Origin: Bacteroidales bacterium
Lineage (GTDB): Bacteria; Bacteroidota; Bacteroidia; Bacteroidales; UBA7960
Length of the DNA stretch: 33,016 bases
NCBI GenBank assembly: GCA_007135645.1
Contig: SLIL01000115.1
Coordinates: 1 to 33,016, forward strand
Direction: 5' to 3'
Positions 23,357 to 32,698 of this stretch are shown here, piece after piece. The position numbers were made by a program, and so were the translations under genes. How positions within the stretch are numbered: position 1 is the stretch's first letter; each line of letters starts with the position of its first letter. The notes under the pieces were generated by a model that saw nothing but the letters and a program-made list of their open reading frames with translations, was not told where the DNA came from and did not search any database.

Positions 23357-24224
23357 TTACAAAACTGCGGGCCTGTTCTTTCCAGTTGGCCGTTTCTTTT
23401 AGATTACGCTGTGCTGCCAAAAAAGTTGCCTGGCGTATCCCTCCAAAATAGAAAGATTGAAACATGCCCAGGCCAATAACAAAGCCACTTATATACAATT
23501 GATGATAGGCCATGATACCAGCCAGCCCCAGCGCAATGACCTGAGAAGAGGCGTTTAAGATCCCCTTACCCGGGTAGCCTGCATACATATGCCCTACGCC
23601 GGGTAAAAATGTAGAAAGATTGGCAGCCCTGTTTTCAGACTTAACCACAGGCAGATTCTCAGTAGAAAAGATCCGTTGAGATTCTCTCTTTAATTCTTCG
23701 GCTATATTTTCATCAACCAGTTGAATGGCAATGAGTGAATCGGTAAACGCCCGGGCTTGTTCATACTCCGAGTTCATAATATGGGCAAGGGCATAAAGCA
23801 ACCACACCTTTTCTGCATTGGATCTTTCAGGATAAAAATGCTCCAGTTGCCTCAGGCCCGAAATTACGCGGGTATAATTTCCGAGCATATAATCGCAAAA
23901 GGCCATCTGGTAAAGTACCATAAAATGTTCATCCGGAAAATTCCTCAAATGAACCGATCGTTGCAGGTCCATTCTTGCCTCACGGAATTTACCCTGTTGT
24001 TTCAGGGCTTCTGCCCTTCGCAGATTGGCTTTTATACGCACCTGGGAATCACCAGAAAGAAAGAAAATACGCTCAAAAGCTATGGCAGCTTCAAAAAAGT
24101 TGCCATCCTGAAACAGGTTTTCAGCATATTCAAAATCGTCTTTTTCTGCAGCAACAACACTGCTATGGAAAGAGCCGGCGCAAAGGAACATGCATATCAA
24201 GCAGAATACGTTGATCCATTTCAT
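23337..24224 (-). CDS. TPR-like protein with C-terminal TM2/DUF5683-like membrane region
   Basis: Start at ATG 24222-24224 gives signal peptide MKWINVFCLICMFLCAGSFHSSVVAA; TPR-like FEYAENLFQDGNFFEAAIAFERIFFL; C-terminal FLPGVGHMYAGYPGKGILNASSQVIALGLAGIMAYHQ. ORF-track start is 24281. Confidence 0.7.
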   Translation of the reverse strand: MKWINVFCLICMFLCAGSFHSSVVAAEKDDFEYAENLFQDGNFFEAAIAFERIFFLSGDSQVRIKANLRRAEALKQQGKFREARMDLQRSVHLRNFPDEHFMVLYQMAFCDYMLGNYTRVISGLRQLEHFYPERSNAEKVWLLYALAHIMNSEYEQARAFTDSLIAIQLVDENIAEELKRESQRIFSTENLPVVKSENRAANLSTFLPGVGHMYAGYPGKGILNASSQVIALGLAGIMAYHQLYISGFVIGLGMFQSFYFGGIRQATFLAAQRNLKETANWKEQARSFVIEVYEL

Positions 24225-25035
24225 AGTTAAACTCAATGTTTGTTCTTCTGGCAGCTGTGGCGCTACCCAGAATGTTTCCAATATAAAATACCCCGGTAAT
24301 GGCTGCCGAGGAAATAAAAAAGCCGTTTCGTGGGCCCAGCCTGTTGTAAAAATCCCAGGTTGTCAGTACCATGGCACCCACATAAAGAAATCCTGCAATT
24401 CCTTCTGCGGTTTTTCCAGCATAGATCCTGCCCAGACCGGGAACCGCGGCAGACATGATGCCTGCCAATGCAGGCGAGGGATATCTCCTGCTTTCCAAAC
24501 GGGAATAATACTCCCCGAGCTTCCTTTCTTCAGCTGCCATGAAAGCAAATTCTCTGTTGAAACTCTCGGCATGCAATTCAAAATCTTCGAATCTCCTGTC
24601 AAGAAGTGCAATACCAGCTTTCTGGAAATTTGCCATGGCAAGCACAGCATTACCGGAATGGGATTCAAAGCCAGCCAGCAGATCAAGAGAAATAGGGGTA
24701 TTGCCCAGATAGGCATAATTATAGGCTGCGAAGAAATTTGACTTATCAAAAAACGGGCTCTCTCTTCTTACCTGTTCAAGAAAAAAAGCAGATGCTTCAA
24801 GATCCTTCTGGCTATACAACATCCACCCTTTGAGGTAGTTGATGGTATCGGACCGGGAAGGATCATCGGTCTGTAAATTCTCAAGCAGAAACAATGCCTC
24901 ATGATAGTGCCCGCGCGACTGAAGATGCTGAATGAATCTGATCTCTGATGAAAAGTCTTTGTCAGATGAAGTAATTCCACTTCCAACAACTGCATGGCCT
25001 AAAAGTATAATTAAGAAAAACAGCCGACAGGTCAT
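24163..25035 (-). CDS. TPR-like protein with C-terminal TM2/DUF5683-like membrane region (paralogue-like)
   Basis: Signal peptide MTCRLFFLIILLGHAVVGSGI; TPR-like HYHEALFLLENLQTDDPSRSDTINYLKGWMLY; C-terminal AAVPGLGRIYAGKTAEGIAGFLYVGAMVLTTWDFYNR. Confidence 0.72.
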   Translation of the reverse strand: MTCRLFFLIILLGHAVVGSGITSSDKDFSSEIRFIQHLQSRGHYHEALFLLENLQTDDPSRSDTINYLKGWMLYSQKDLEASAFFLEQVRRESPFFDKSNFFAAYNYAYLGNTPISLDLLAGFESHSGNAVLAMANFQKAGIALLDRRFEDFELHAESFNREFAFMAAEERKLGEYYSRLESRRYPSPALAGIMSAAVPGLGRIYAGKTAEGIAGFLYVGAMVLTTWDFYNRLGPRNGFFISSAAITGVFYIGNILGSATAARRTNIEFNYEMDQRILLDMHVPLRRLFP

Positions 25036-25508
25036 TGGGACAGTTTATAGATTTCTACCGATTCCTTCACCCTGCCACTGTTCTCGTCAATAAACATAGG
25101 GTGCACATCCAGGGCTGAGATCCTGTTGCAACGCATAAGCCTGTCGGAGGTTGCGAAAACTCCCTTCATCAGACCATAACGCAAAATAAGGCTTTGACTG
25201 AAATGGGAGCATGACTCGGTATACAGGCATTCGGAAGGCAGCTGGGGTGATATATATTTCTGGTAAACGAACATCATTCCTCCAAAAAACAGGCTCACAG
25301 GATTATTCCTTGCAATAAAACTTCCTGAACTACTGCGCATAAACCTTACATCATGCTGATGGATATGATCAAGCTCTGAAGGGTTTTTATCTTTCAGGAT
25401 CAGAATATCGGGTTTGATTTCCCCACCTCCACCTGCATAGGCTTCCGTTGCTACCAACCCGGCAATCAATAAAACTAAAAATGGATAGACAAGTACAGAA
25501 TTCTTCAT
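25032..25508 (-). CDS. YidD (membrane insertion efficiency factor)-domain protein with N-terminal signal peptide
   Basis: 158 aa; MKNSVLVYPFLVLLIAGLVATEAYA then YidD-like YQKYISPQLPSECLYTESCSHFSQSLILRYGLMKGVFATSDRLMRCNRISALDVHP. Confidence 0.78.
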   Translation of the reverse strand: MKNSVLVYPFLVLLIAGLVATEAYAGGGGEIKPDILILKDKNPSELDHIHQHDVRFMRSSSGSFIARNNPVSLFFGGMMFVYQKYISPQLPSECLYTESCSHFSQSLILRYGLMKGVFATSDRLMRCNRISALDVHPMFIDENSGRVKESVEIYKLSQ

Positions 25509-25559
25509 TCAGATAACATTTGATTTTTATATTCCGTCATGATCATTCGGAGGACTGGA

Positions 25560-26276
25560 TCAGTTTTGCAGAGCATCATCGGGAACCCTGAAATTGAACC
25601 ATGGGCTGCGTGCCTGATAATTGGTTTTTATATCGGAGAAGATCATCCGGTTCACGACGGAGTCATTGGCTACATAATTAAATTCTGTAACCGAGGTGGG
25701 GATAAAAACATCCCCCACATTTTTATAATTGGAATAATACACTTTTTTTGCCAGGTTTTTCTGCGCATCATAATAGGCAGCATAAATGGGCAGAAAGTCC
25801 TCGTGTACAAGTTTAATTCTGTTAAACAACCCATAGAGATGTTGCGGAGGAAACCATTCGGTAATTACCAGGTTATCCTCAAACCGGGTTTCCATAAGGC
25901 TGAACCCAAATGCCTCAAGCCCCATATCCTGTGTGAGGCCCTGAAGAAAAAACCTTACGATATTGGTGAGGGTGCTGTATTCATCACTCTGACTGTAACT
26001 CACTGTATTCTTACCCTCATCGTAAACAACCAGCTCGCCCTGCTCATTGGTGATCATGATGGGTCCGGGAGGATTGGTATATCGTGTAAGCAAAACCCCT
26101 GACGAGGAACTGTAATACAATTCTGCTTCAATATTGACTACTTTGCCCTGATGAAGACTCTGGCTTTTCATATTCATCATGAGCCTGTCAACGGACGAAG
26201 GATGAAAGGAGACAAGAAAAAAGGTAAGGATAAATAAAGGAGTCAGAAAAAAGTGATGGTTGGGCCGGTTTTTCAT
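25560..26276 (-). CDS. LolA-like outer-membrane lipoprotein carrier superfamily protein
   Basis: 238 aa; signal peptide; VVNIEAELYYSSSSGVLLTRYTNPPGPIMITNEQGELVVYDEGKNTVSYSQ resembles the LolA/LolB-like fold; adjacent to the YidD-like gene. Confidence 0.6.
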   Translation of the reverse strand: MKNRPNHHFFLTPLFILTFFLVSFHPSSVDRLMMNMKSQSLHQGKVVNIEAELYYSSSSGVLLTRYTNPPGPIMITNEQGELVVYDEGKNTVSYSQSDEYSTLTNIVRFFLQGLTQDMGLEAFGFSLMETRFEDNLVITEWFPPQHLYGLFNRIKLVHEDFLPIYAAYYDAQKNLAKKVYYSNYKNVGDVFIPTSVTEFNYVANDSVVNRMIFSDIKTNYQARSPWFNFRVPDDALQN

Positions 26277-26392
26277 GAGGCAGCAAAAAATAATTTGATG
26301 TTTATTGATTGTACAGATGGCAGGTTTTTAGAAAACCCATCTGAAACAAAGGTAAAAAAATATTGAACAGCTCAAAAGCGGGAACGGATAAC

Positions 26393-27916
26393 TTACTTCT
26401 GAGAAAGTTTCTTTAGTACAATTCTGAAAGTTGTACCTGAACCTGATGAATTTTTCACGAAGATCTTTCCCCTGTGATAGTTCTCAATGATCCGTTTGCT
26501 CAATGACAATCCCAGCCCCCAGCCTCTCTTTTTACTGGTAAATCCTGGATTAAAAATGGTTTTAAAGTTGGATTTGGGGATTCCCTTTCCAGTATCGGAA
26601 ACATCCACATAAACCTTACTGGTATTGTCATATATATCGATGCTGATAACTCCTGTACCTGCCATGGCATCAACCGAATTTTTGCAGAGATTCTCCAGCA
26701 CCCACCCAAAGAGATTTTCATTTACCGGCACCATGATGTCTTCCCGGGCATGGTTGTTTACAAAAAACTGTACCTTTTTGGAGGTGCGCTTTTTCATGTA
26801 GTCCATTGACTCTGCAATAATGCTGTACAGGGGCTGCGGTTTCAGTTTAGGTTCAGAGCCGATCTTTGAAAATCTTTCTGTAATATTTTCCAGCCTTGAA
26901 ACATCTTTCTGGATCTCTTCAATGGTGCCTTCTTCCACGCCCTGCATTTTAAGCAGCTCAATCCACGCGATCAGGGAAGAAATCGGTGTACCCAGCTGAT
27001 GTGCCGTTTCCTTTGACATACCCACCCATACCTGGTTCTGTTCGGCATTGCGTGCCGTGCTGAAAAGGATATAGGCCACCAGCAAGAATATACCTATGGC
27101 AGCAAACTGAGCCACAGGATAATAACGTAGCTGGGTAAGCAAAAAGGAATGGGTATAAAACACATGAGCCTGCCCATGAAGTGGAAGTTCAATAACCAAA
27201 GGTTGATTTTTATCGGCCATACTGTTAATGGTTTGCTGCACAAACAGTGAATCGGCGAAATCCCCATTATTGATATTGCCAGAAGCAATGATCCGTGTTT
27301 TGGCACTGTCGGTAATAATAACAGGCACATTGGCAGAGTTGATCACTACTTCGCTCAGGAAAGATTCGATCAGATCGTCGGTAACCTCCAACATTTGGGT
27401 AAACAGCCAGGAATCACGGTAATAAAGGTGATCAACATTTCTTCCTACTACAATGGGGATGGGATCATAGACTGAAAAGGCCTCCATGATTTCTCCCTCA
27501 AATTGTTGTCCCTGATAATCGACCAAATCTTTATCCGTTCCACTGATATTACGGTGGGTAATAATAGTATTCTCTGAATTGACCCAGATTACAGGTATAG
27601 TGGTATTTTCTATAAGTATTCTGTTGTAAAACGAGATATCCTCCACATCATCTTCAATGATCCTTCGTGTTGCTTCGGCCCAGAGTTCAACCCTTTTTCT
27701 TTCCTCAATACGCATCTGGGCAAAAAAGTCGTCGGTAACCCGCACAAGGTTGGCCCTGTTCTGCACAGCATCGGCCCAAATACGGACTTTCTGCCGTTCA
27801 TCTTCGGCAATTTTTTTTACCAGGATATTGGTATAATACAACGAAAGGCCCACAATAACTGCTGCAAAACCCAACAGGTAAATTTTCCAGCGTTGCTTTC
27901 TTACGTAGATGTTCAA
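26393..27916 (-). CDS. Membrane sensor histidine kinase
   Basis: 507 aa; two TM segments flanking a sensor region; H-box VGMSKETAHQLGTPISSLIAWIELLK; N-box ENLCKNSVDAMAG; G-boxes DTGKGIPKSNFKTIFNPGFTSKKRGWGLGLSLSKRIIE. Confidence 0.93.
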   Translation of the reverse strand: MNIYVRKQRWKIYLLGFAAVIVGLSLYYTNILVKKIAEDERQKVRIWADAVQNRANLVRVTDDFFAQMRIEERKRVELWAEATRRIIEDDVEDISFYNRILIENTTIPVIWVNSENTIITHRNISGTDKDLVDYQGQQFEGEIMEAFSVYDPIPIVVGRNVDHLYYRDSWLFTQMLEVTDDLIESFLSEVVINSANVPVIITDSAKTRIIASGNINNGDFADSLFVQQTINSMADKNQPLVIELPLHGQAHVFYTHSFLLTQLRYYPVAQFAAIGIFLLVAYILFSTARNAEQNQVWVGMSKETAHQLGTPISSLIAWIELLKMQGVEEGTIEEIQKDVSRLENITERFSKIGSEPKLKPQPLYSIIAESMDYMKKRTSKKVQFFVNNHAREDIMVPVNENLFGWVLENLCKNSVDAMAGTGVISIDIYDNTSKVYVDVSDTGKGIPKSNFKTIFNPGFTSKKRGWGLGLSLSKRIIENYHRGKIFVKNSSGSGTTFRIVLKKLSQK

Positions 27917-27934
27917 TGTTTTTGCTTTTTATTC

Positions 27935-27958
27935 TAAGGAATGATCCGCAATTCCTTA
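27935..27958 (-). promoter_or_regulatory. Inverted repeat in the 5' region of the histidine kinase gene
   Basis: TAAGGAAT-GATCCGCA-ATTCCTTA, perfect 8-bp arms, 8-bp spacer, 18 bp upstream of the HK start. Confidence 0.45.
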
Positions 27959-28024
27959 TGTTATTTCTGCTAGTTTATGCAATAACGGTAATTATATCAT
28001 TTTATTAAGCAGCCCAGCAAATCT

Positions 28025-28897
28025 TTACTCTTTCTCCAGTATTCTTCTGGCCAGTTCAATATCTTCCAGGTGTTTTTTACTCACCTTTGGATAAGAGAGT
28101 TTGAGCGTTTCCAGTTTTTCAACAATGATCCTGCTGATGGCCAGCCGCATATACCATTTTTTATCGGCCGGAATCACATACCATGGTGCTTTTGCATGAT
28201 CTGTATTTACAAGCATATCCTGGTAAGCATGCCGGTATTTGGCCCAATACTGCCTTTCTGAAATGTCACTCATCTCAAACTTCCAGTTCTTAACCGGGTT
28301 CTCTATCCTGGATAAAAATCTTCTTTTCTGCTCATCGGCAGAGAGATTGAGAAAGAACTTCAGGATAATATAACCATTATTGGCATAATATTTCTCAATG
28401 TTTACGATATCTTCAAATCTTTGTTCCCAGAAAGCAAAATCTTCGCTCATATTTTTACAATAAAAGGGAAGATTTTGCCTGACTAAAAGCGAGGGATGAA
28501 TCCTGGCAATAAGTACTTCCTCGTAATAGGACCGGTTAAATATTCCAATATGGCCTCTTTCGGGCATTTCTTTCAAACACCGCCACATGTAATCATGGGC
28601 CAGCTCTTTTGTGCTGGGAGCTTTGAAACTCACCACCTTGCATCCCTGGGGATTCACTCCTGACATTACATGCTTAACCACACCATCTTTCCCGGCGGCA
28701 TCCATGGCCTGCAGGATAATCAGCAAGCCATGCTTTCCCTGGGCGTAGAGCATGCCCTGTAGCTGCCTTAACCTTTCAATTTGCTTTTGAAACTCTTCCT
28801 GCGTGTCTTTTTTGGAAGTATAGTTTTCCGAAAAGTCGGTTACAAATTCTTCCACATTCCCTTTACTTCTGAATAAAAAATCTTTGCTATTAGCCAT
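28025..28897 (-). CDS. ppk2: PPK2 family polyphosphate kinase / polyphosphate:nucleotide phosphotransferase
   Basis: LLIILQAMDAAGKDGVVKHVMSGVNPQGCKVVSFKAPS...GHIGIFNRSYYEEVLIARIHP...WKFEMSDISERQYWAKYRHAYQDML...APWYVIPADKKWYMRLAIS. Confidence 0.93.
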   Translation of the reverse strand: MANSKDFLFRSKGNVEEFVTDFSENYTSKKDTQEEFQKQIERLRQLQGMLYAQGKHGLLIILQAMDAAGKDGVVKHVMSGVNPQGCKVVSFKAPSTKELAHDYMWRCLKEMPERGHIGIFNRSYYEEVLIARIHPSLLVRQNLPFYCKNMSEDFAFWEQRFEDIVNIEKYYANNGYIILKFFLNLSADEQKRRFLSRIENPVKNWKFEMSDISERQYWAKYRHAYQDMLVNTDHAKAPWYVIPADKKWYMRLAISRIIVEKLETLKLSYPKVSKKHLEDIELARRILEKE

Positions 28898-28973
28898 ACA
28901 ACAATTTTTTAACCTGACCCCTCAAACCGGAGAAAGATGTTTTAACGAAAGTAAAATTACAAAATCAATGGGT

Positions 28974-31580
28974 TTAATCGTCCCACTCGATAATAAATTT
29001 ACCCCTTTCTCTTTTTTCTATGTCTTTTTGCTCCTTTTGGCGTTCTCCTTCTGGAGTTAAAGTACCATCGGGAAGCGTATCGGGCCGGTTAGTCCCAAAC
29101 TCTGCCCTGAAAACATCAATCAGATTTTGCCTTTCCTGACGCAGATCTTCCCTGAGCTTTTCCCTTACTCCCCTGGTATCGTACCTGAATACAGGCTCAT
29201 CAATTGTGCCGGTAACAAGCAGAAATAGTGTAGTGCGGCCCAACCCGTCATCAATGATATCGCCATATTGTTCCTGGGGGTTTCTGCTTTCCCTGTTTCT
29301 TCTTGCCAGCAGATCGGAAAGAAGCACCTGCAAACGGTAATTGATTTCATTCTGGAAGGAGTGTTCTCCCGAAAGTTTGATATTTATTGCACTGGAATTG
29401 ATCTCCATATCAGGGATAAAAATGGTTTGGTTTTTTATGCGTATCTGGTTTTCCAGGGTTGAAAACTTCACCTGGTTCAAATCCCCTACCCTGATAAAGC
29501 GAGAAAGATGAAGCATGGGCTTGTAATTGATCAGCTCGCCGTTCTCCACCTTAATATCTGCAGTGGTTTCCAGGGCATCCCAGTCTATTTCAAGATATGG
29601 GCTCCAACGCGACACAAACCTTGCATCTGCCGTGATCCGCCCCCGGAGGTTTTCATGTCCAATGGCCTTTTGACCAAAATCACCCATCTGATAAAAAAGA
29701 TCATAAACATCCACATTTACAAAAGTGGCCTCACATCCCATGATGAGATGGTCTTCGTTTTTCCCGTTGATATATCCTGAAGCGTTAATGGTTCCTTTCA
29801 TTGCAGCAAGGGAAATATTTCCGGCATAAAAAACCTGGTCGCGCATGCTCAGTGTGCCTTTTACATTCTTTGCTTCAAACCGTTTAAAGGATACATTTCC
29901 CACATCGGCTTTCAGGTTAAAGTCAATCTTGTCAGAAAGGGTTAACCGGTAGGTAGTATCACTTTCTGAAACACTGTGTTGCAATAGTTCATTGAAATTC
30001 AGGTTGCCAGAGCTCAATGTTGCATCCACAAAAATGCGCTCCCCTTCAATAAACAACCATGGCAATACATTTCTGAAATAGCCATTCATGCTGAAATCAC
30101 TGGAAGATGCATTTCCTGAGAAACGATGCACCAGGATATCGTTGTTATTAAAGGTAAAGTCAGCATGAATAGAATGATAGTCGCGGGGGTCATCCTTGAT
30201 CCGGAAACTCAGGTCACTGGCTTTCACACTCCCATTGACGCGGCTGGCCATAAACTGGTTGTGGTTAATTTTCATTTTTTTTCCAAGTTTCCCTTTAAAC
30301 TCAATATCCACCAGCAGCTCTCCTTTTGCAGAAACAATGGTATCTGGTTTCAGGAAACGGTGCCACTTCTCAGCATTGATATTGGAAAAAAGTTTCAGGT
30401 CCAGGTCCGGTTCTTCCAGGTTAACCATGTGCATATTGCCACTTATCTCCCCCCCATTAATGTGGGCATTAAAATCATCAATCCTGAGAGAAGATGTTTT
30501 AATGTTGCGTTGACTCCCATTATTAAACCGGGCCTGAAAAGAAAGATCCTGGAGCTTAAGCCCTGTGCTGCGTTGAGATAGCTCACCATTTCTTACCCCA
30601 AAAGCCGCAATAATCTCAGGGTTAATAAAGGAGCTGAAATGCCCTTTTACCGTAGCATCGAAATAGAAATCACCTCTGCTGCGATAGCCTTTGAAATGCT
30701 TTGCCAGGTTTGGCGGCAGGTCCTGAATAAAATTTTCGAGCTTTAGATCCCTGGCTGCAATGGCAAGATCAATATAAGCAGGTGAATCATCAAGAAAAAT
30801 TGTGCCATCTGCTGCAAAAGCATGGCTTCCGACTTTGAAGTTCCCTTTTCTGAATACAAAAACATTATTGTTGGTAACATCCGCTTCAAAGTCAAAATTC
30901 ATTGTCCTGTTTCCAATCATCCACACCCTGTCCACTTCTACTTTGTTGAGCATCATCCCGCCTCTTAATCCCAACGTATAATTATTGCGCGAAAAGTTGC
31001 CTGAAACGCTCATCCTGTCAATGGAGAAATCAAGATCGTGGCCGTTTTTATAGTGCACATAGCGATAATCTATATCATTGAATTGAACCCGTTGAAGATG
31101 AAAATCAAGAGGCTGATCAGTCTGGGCATCCATTTCGCCATCGTTCCAGAAAGCATAATTGACAGATCCATCCTCCCACACTTTCATTTTTATAAACCCG
31201 TTTGCCACTTCAGCTTGCCTGATGGTGTAATTTTTTTTAAACACATCAATTATGCTGAACTGGAAATATACTCTTGAAGCATGTAAAAGGGTATCTTTGG
31301 GAGCATTCTCTCCCGATTCAAGCATGGTAACATTTTTCAGAGAGATAGAGGCAAGGGGAAAGCTTCTGAAGAAATTCACAGAGATATCGTTGATATATAC
31401 CTCTGTTTGTAAGCCCTTGTTGATCTGAGAAACAAAATGTTCTTTTATGCTGTCGCGGTAAACCCATGCCAGGATTGAAACAACAATCAAAAGCAAAGCA
31501 ATAAACACTACTCCTGACCATAAGGCTATCCTGAAAAATTGCAGAATCGCACGTTTATTATTGCGGAAAGATTCAAACAT
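28974..31580 (-). CDS. AsmA-like (AsmA/TamB superfamily) protein
   Basis: 868 aa; single N-terminal TM; repeated beta-rich segments; EVYINDISVNFFRSFPLASISLKNVTM and the C-terminal AsmA-like block INIKLSGEHSFQNEINYRLQVLLSDLLARR. Confidence 0.82.
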   Translation of the reverse strand: MFESFRNNKRAILQFFRIALWSGVVFIALLLIVVSILAWVYRDSIKEHFVSQINKGLQTEVYINDISVNFFRSFPLASISLKNVTMLESGENAPKDTLLHASRVYFQFSIIDVFKKNYTIRQAEVANGFIKMKVWEDGSVNYAFWNDGEMDAQTDQPLDFHLQRVQFNDIDYRYVHYKNGHDLDFSIDRMSVSGNFSRNNYTLGLRGGMMLNKVEVDRVWMIGNRTMNFDFEADVTNNNVFVFRKGNFKVGSHAFAADGTIFLDDSPAYIDLAIAARDLKLENFIQDLPPNLAKHFKGYRSRGDFYFDATVKGHFSSFINPEIIAAFGVRNGELSQRSTGLKLQDLSFQARFNNGSQRNIKTSSLRIDDFNAHINGGEISGNMHMVNLEEPDLDLKLFSNINAEKWHRFLKPDTIVSAKGELLVDIEFKGKLGKKMKINHNQFMASRVNGSVKASDLSFRIKDDPRDYHSIHADFTFNNNDILVHRFSGNASSSDFSMNGYFRNVLPWLFIEGERIFVDATLSSGNLNFNELLQHSVSESDTTYRLTLSDKIDFNLKADVGNVSFKRFEAKNVKGTLSMRDQVFYAGNISLAAMKGTINASGYINGKNEDHLIMGCEATFVNVDVYDLFYQMGDFGQKAIGHENLRGRITADARFVSRWSPYLEIDWDALETTADIKVENGELINYKPMLHLSRFIRVGDLNQVKFSTLENQIRIKNQTIFIPDMEINSSAINIKLSGEHSFQNEINYRLQVLLSDLLARRNRESRNPQEQYGDIIDDGLGRTTLFLLVTGTIDEPVFRYDTRGVREKLREDLRQERQNLIDVFRAEFGTNRPDTLPDGTLTPEGERQKEQKDIEKRERGKFIIEWDD

Positions 31581-31712
31581 ATAGTCAATAATCGGATAAA
31601 CAGACGTTGAAAGAAAGAAGAACTTTTTAAAAGTTCTGTGACGACACCAGGTTCAATCAACAAAAAACAATCCAAAATGAGGAGAGAAAAACTTTTCAGG
31701 AAACAGATCTGC

Positions 31713-32567
31713 TTATTTAACCATCATAAGAAAACTCACTTCCTTCTCTGACAGGTATCTCCACTTGCCTCTGGGAAGATCTTTTTTGGTTAATCCGGCA
31801 AACATCACCCGGTCGAGTCGAAATACCTTGTAATTAAAGGATTCGAAAATGCGTCGTACCACCCTGTTTTGCCCGGAATGCAACTCAATCCCTACCATGG
31901 TCTTATCATTTTCTTTGCCGGTATAGGCCAATTCATCAGGGATCACTTTTTCTTCATCAAGATCCACACCCTGTAGAATGGCATTAAAATCTGTCTTTGT
32001 CAAAGGCTTATCCAACTGCACATGATAAAGTTTTCTGACTCCGTGTTTGGGATGCGTCAACTTTTTTGTTAATTCACCATCGTTGGTGAGCAGTAACAAC
32101 CCCGTGGTATTTCTGTCAAGCCGCCCCACGGGAAATATCCTTTGGTTGCCAGGCAACTTCACCAGGTCCATCACTGTTTTTCTACCTTGTGGATCAGTGG
32201 CCGTGGTGATATAATCCTTGGGTTTGTTGAGCAGCACATATACCTTCTTTTCTGCCCTCAGGCGCTCACCGTTGTAAACCACAACGTCGGCAGGTTTGAT
32301 TTTCGTGCCCAGCTCAGTAACTATTTTTCCATTTACCGAAACCGAGCCGGCTGTAATAAGTATATCAGCCTCTCTCCTGGAGCAAACACCTGAATTGGCA
32401 ATGAACTTGTTCAGCCTTATCAATCCTGAAGTATCAGTTGGGGTAGAAGGTTTACTGTCACGGATAGACTGTACCGTTTTTTTATCAGAGGTTTTTTTAT
32501 AGGTAGAAGGTTTGTCTTTTTTCCGGCCGTAAGGCGAACTTTTTTTAACGAATTTCTTTTTGCTCAT
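31713..32567 (-). CDS. Pseudouridine synthase, RsuA/RluB/RluE/RluF family, with lysine-rich N-terminal extension
   Basis: S4 domain IRLNKFIANSGVCSRREADILITAGSVSVNGKIV; catalytic GRLDRNTTGLLLLTNDGELTKKLTHPKHGVRKLYHV; QNRVVRRIFESFNYKVFRLDRV. Confidence 0.92.
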   Translation of the reverse strand: MSKKKFVKKSSPYGRKKDKPSTYKKTSDKKTVQSIRDSKPSTPTDTSGLIRLNKFIANSGVCSRREADILITAGSVSVNGKIVTELGTKIKPADVVVYNGERLRAEKKVYVLLNKPKDYITTATDPQGRKTVMDLVKLPGNQRIFPVGRLDRNTTGLLLLTNDGELTKKLTHPKHGVRKLYHVQLDKPLTKTDFNAILQGVDLDEEKVIPDELAYTGKENDKTMVGIELHSGQNRVVRRIFESFNYKVFRLDRVMFAGLTKKDLPRGKWRYLSEKEVSFLMMVK

Positions 32568-32652
32568 CCTGGTTATTTGTTTATGTGGATCGTGGTGTTT
32601 TTATGGAGAGAGATTTTGAATCAACAATTTGAATTCAATGTTCATTCAATAA

Positions 32653-32685
32653 AAAAGGGACATTTCTTTCCTGAATGCCCCTTTT
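32653..32685. terminator. Imperfect terminator hairpin between the 96-aa ORF and the pseudouridine synthase gene
   Basis: AAAAGGGACAT...ATGCCCCTTTT: 7-bp stem plus 3 bp beyond one mismatch. Confidence 0.55.
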
Positions 32686-32698
32686 AAATATTTCTGTT

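Noticed and set aside
24190-24741. 183-aa plus-strand ORF
   Set aside because: Antisense to the TPR/TM2-like gene; Cys/Gly-rich shadow translation with no domain.
25539-26102. 187-aa plus-strand ORF
   Set aside because: Antisense to the LolA-like gene, which has a signal peptide and family-like features; the plus ORF has none.
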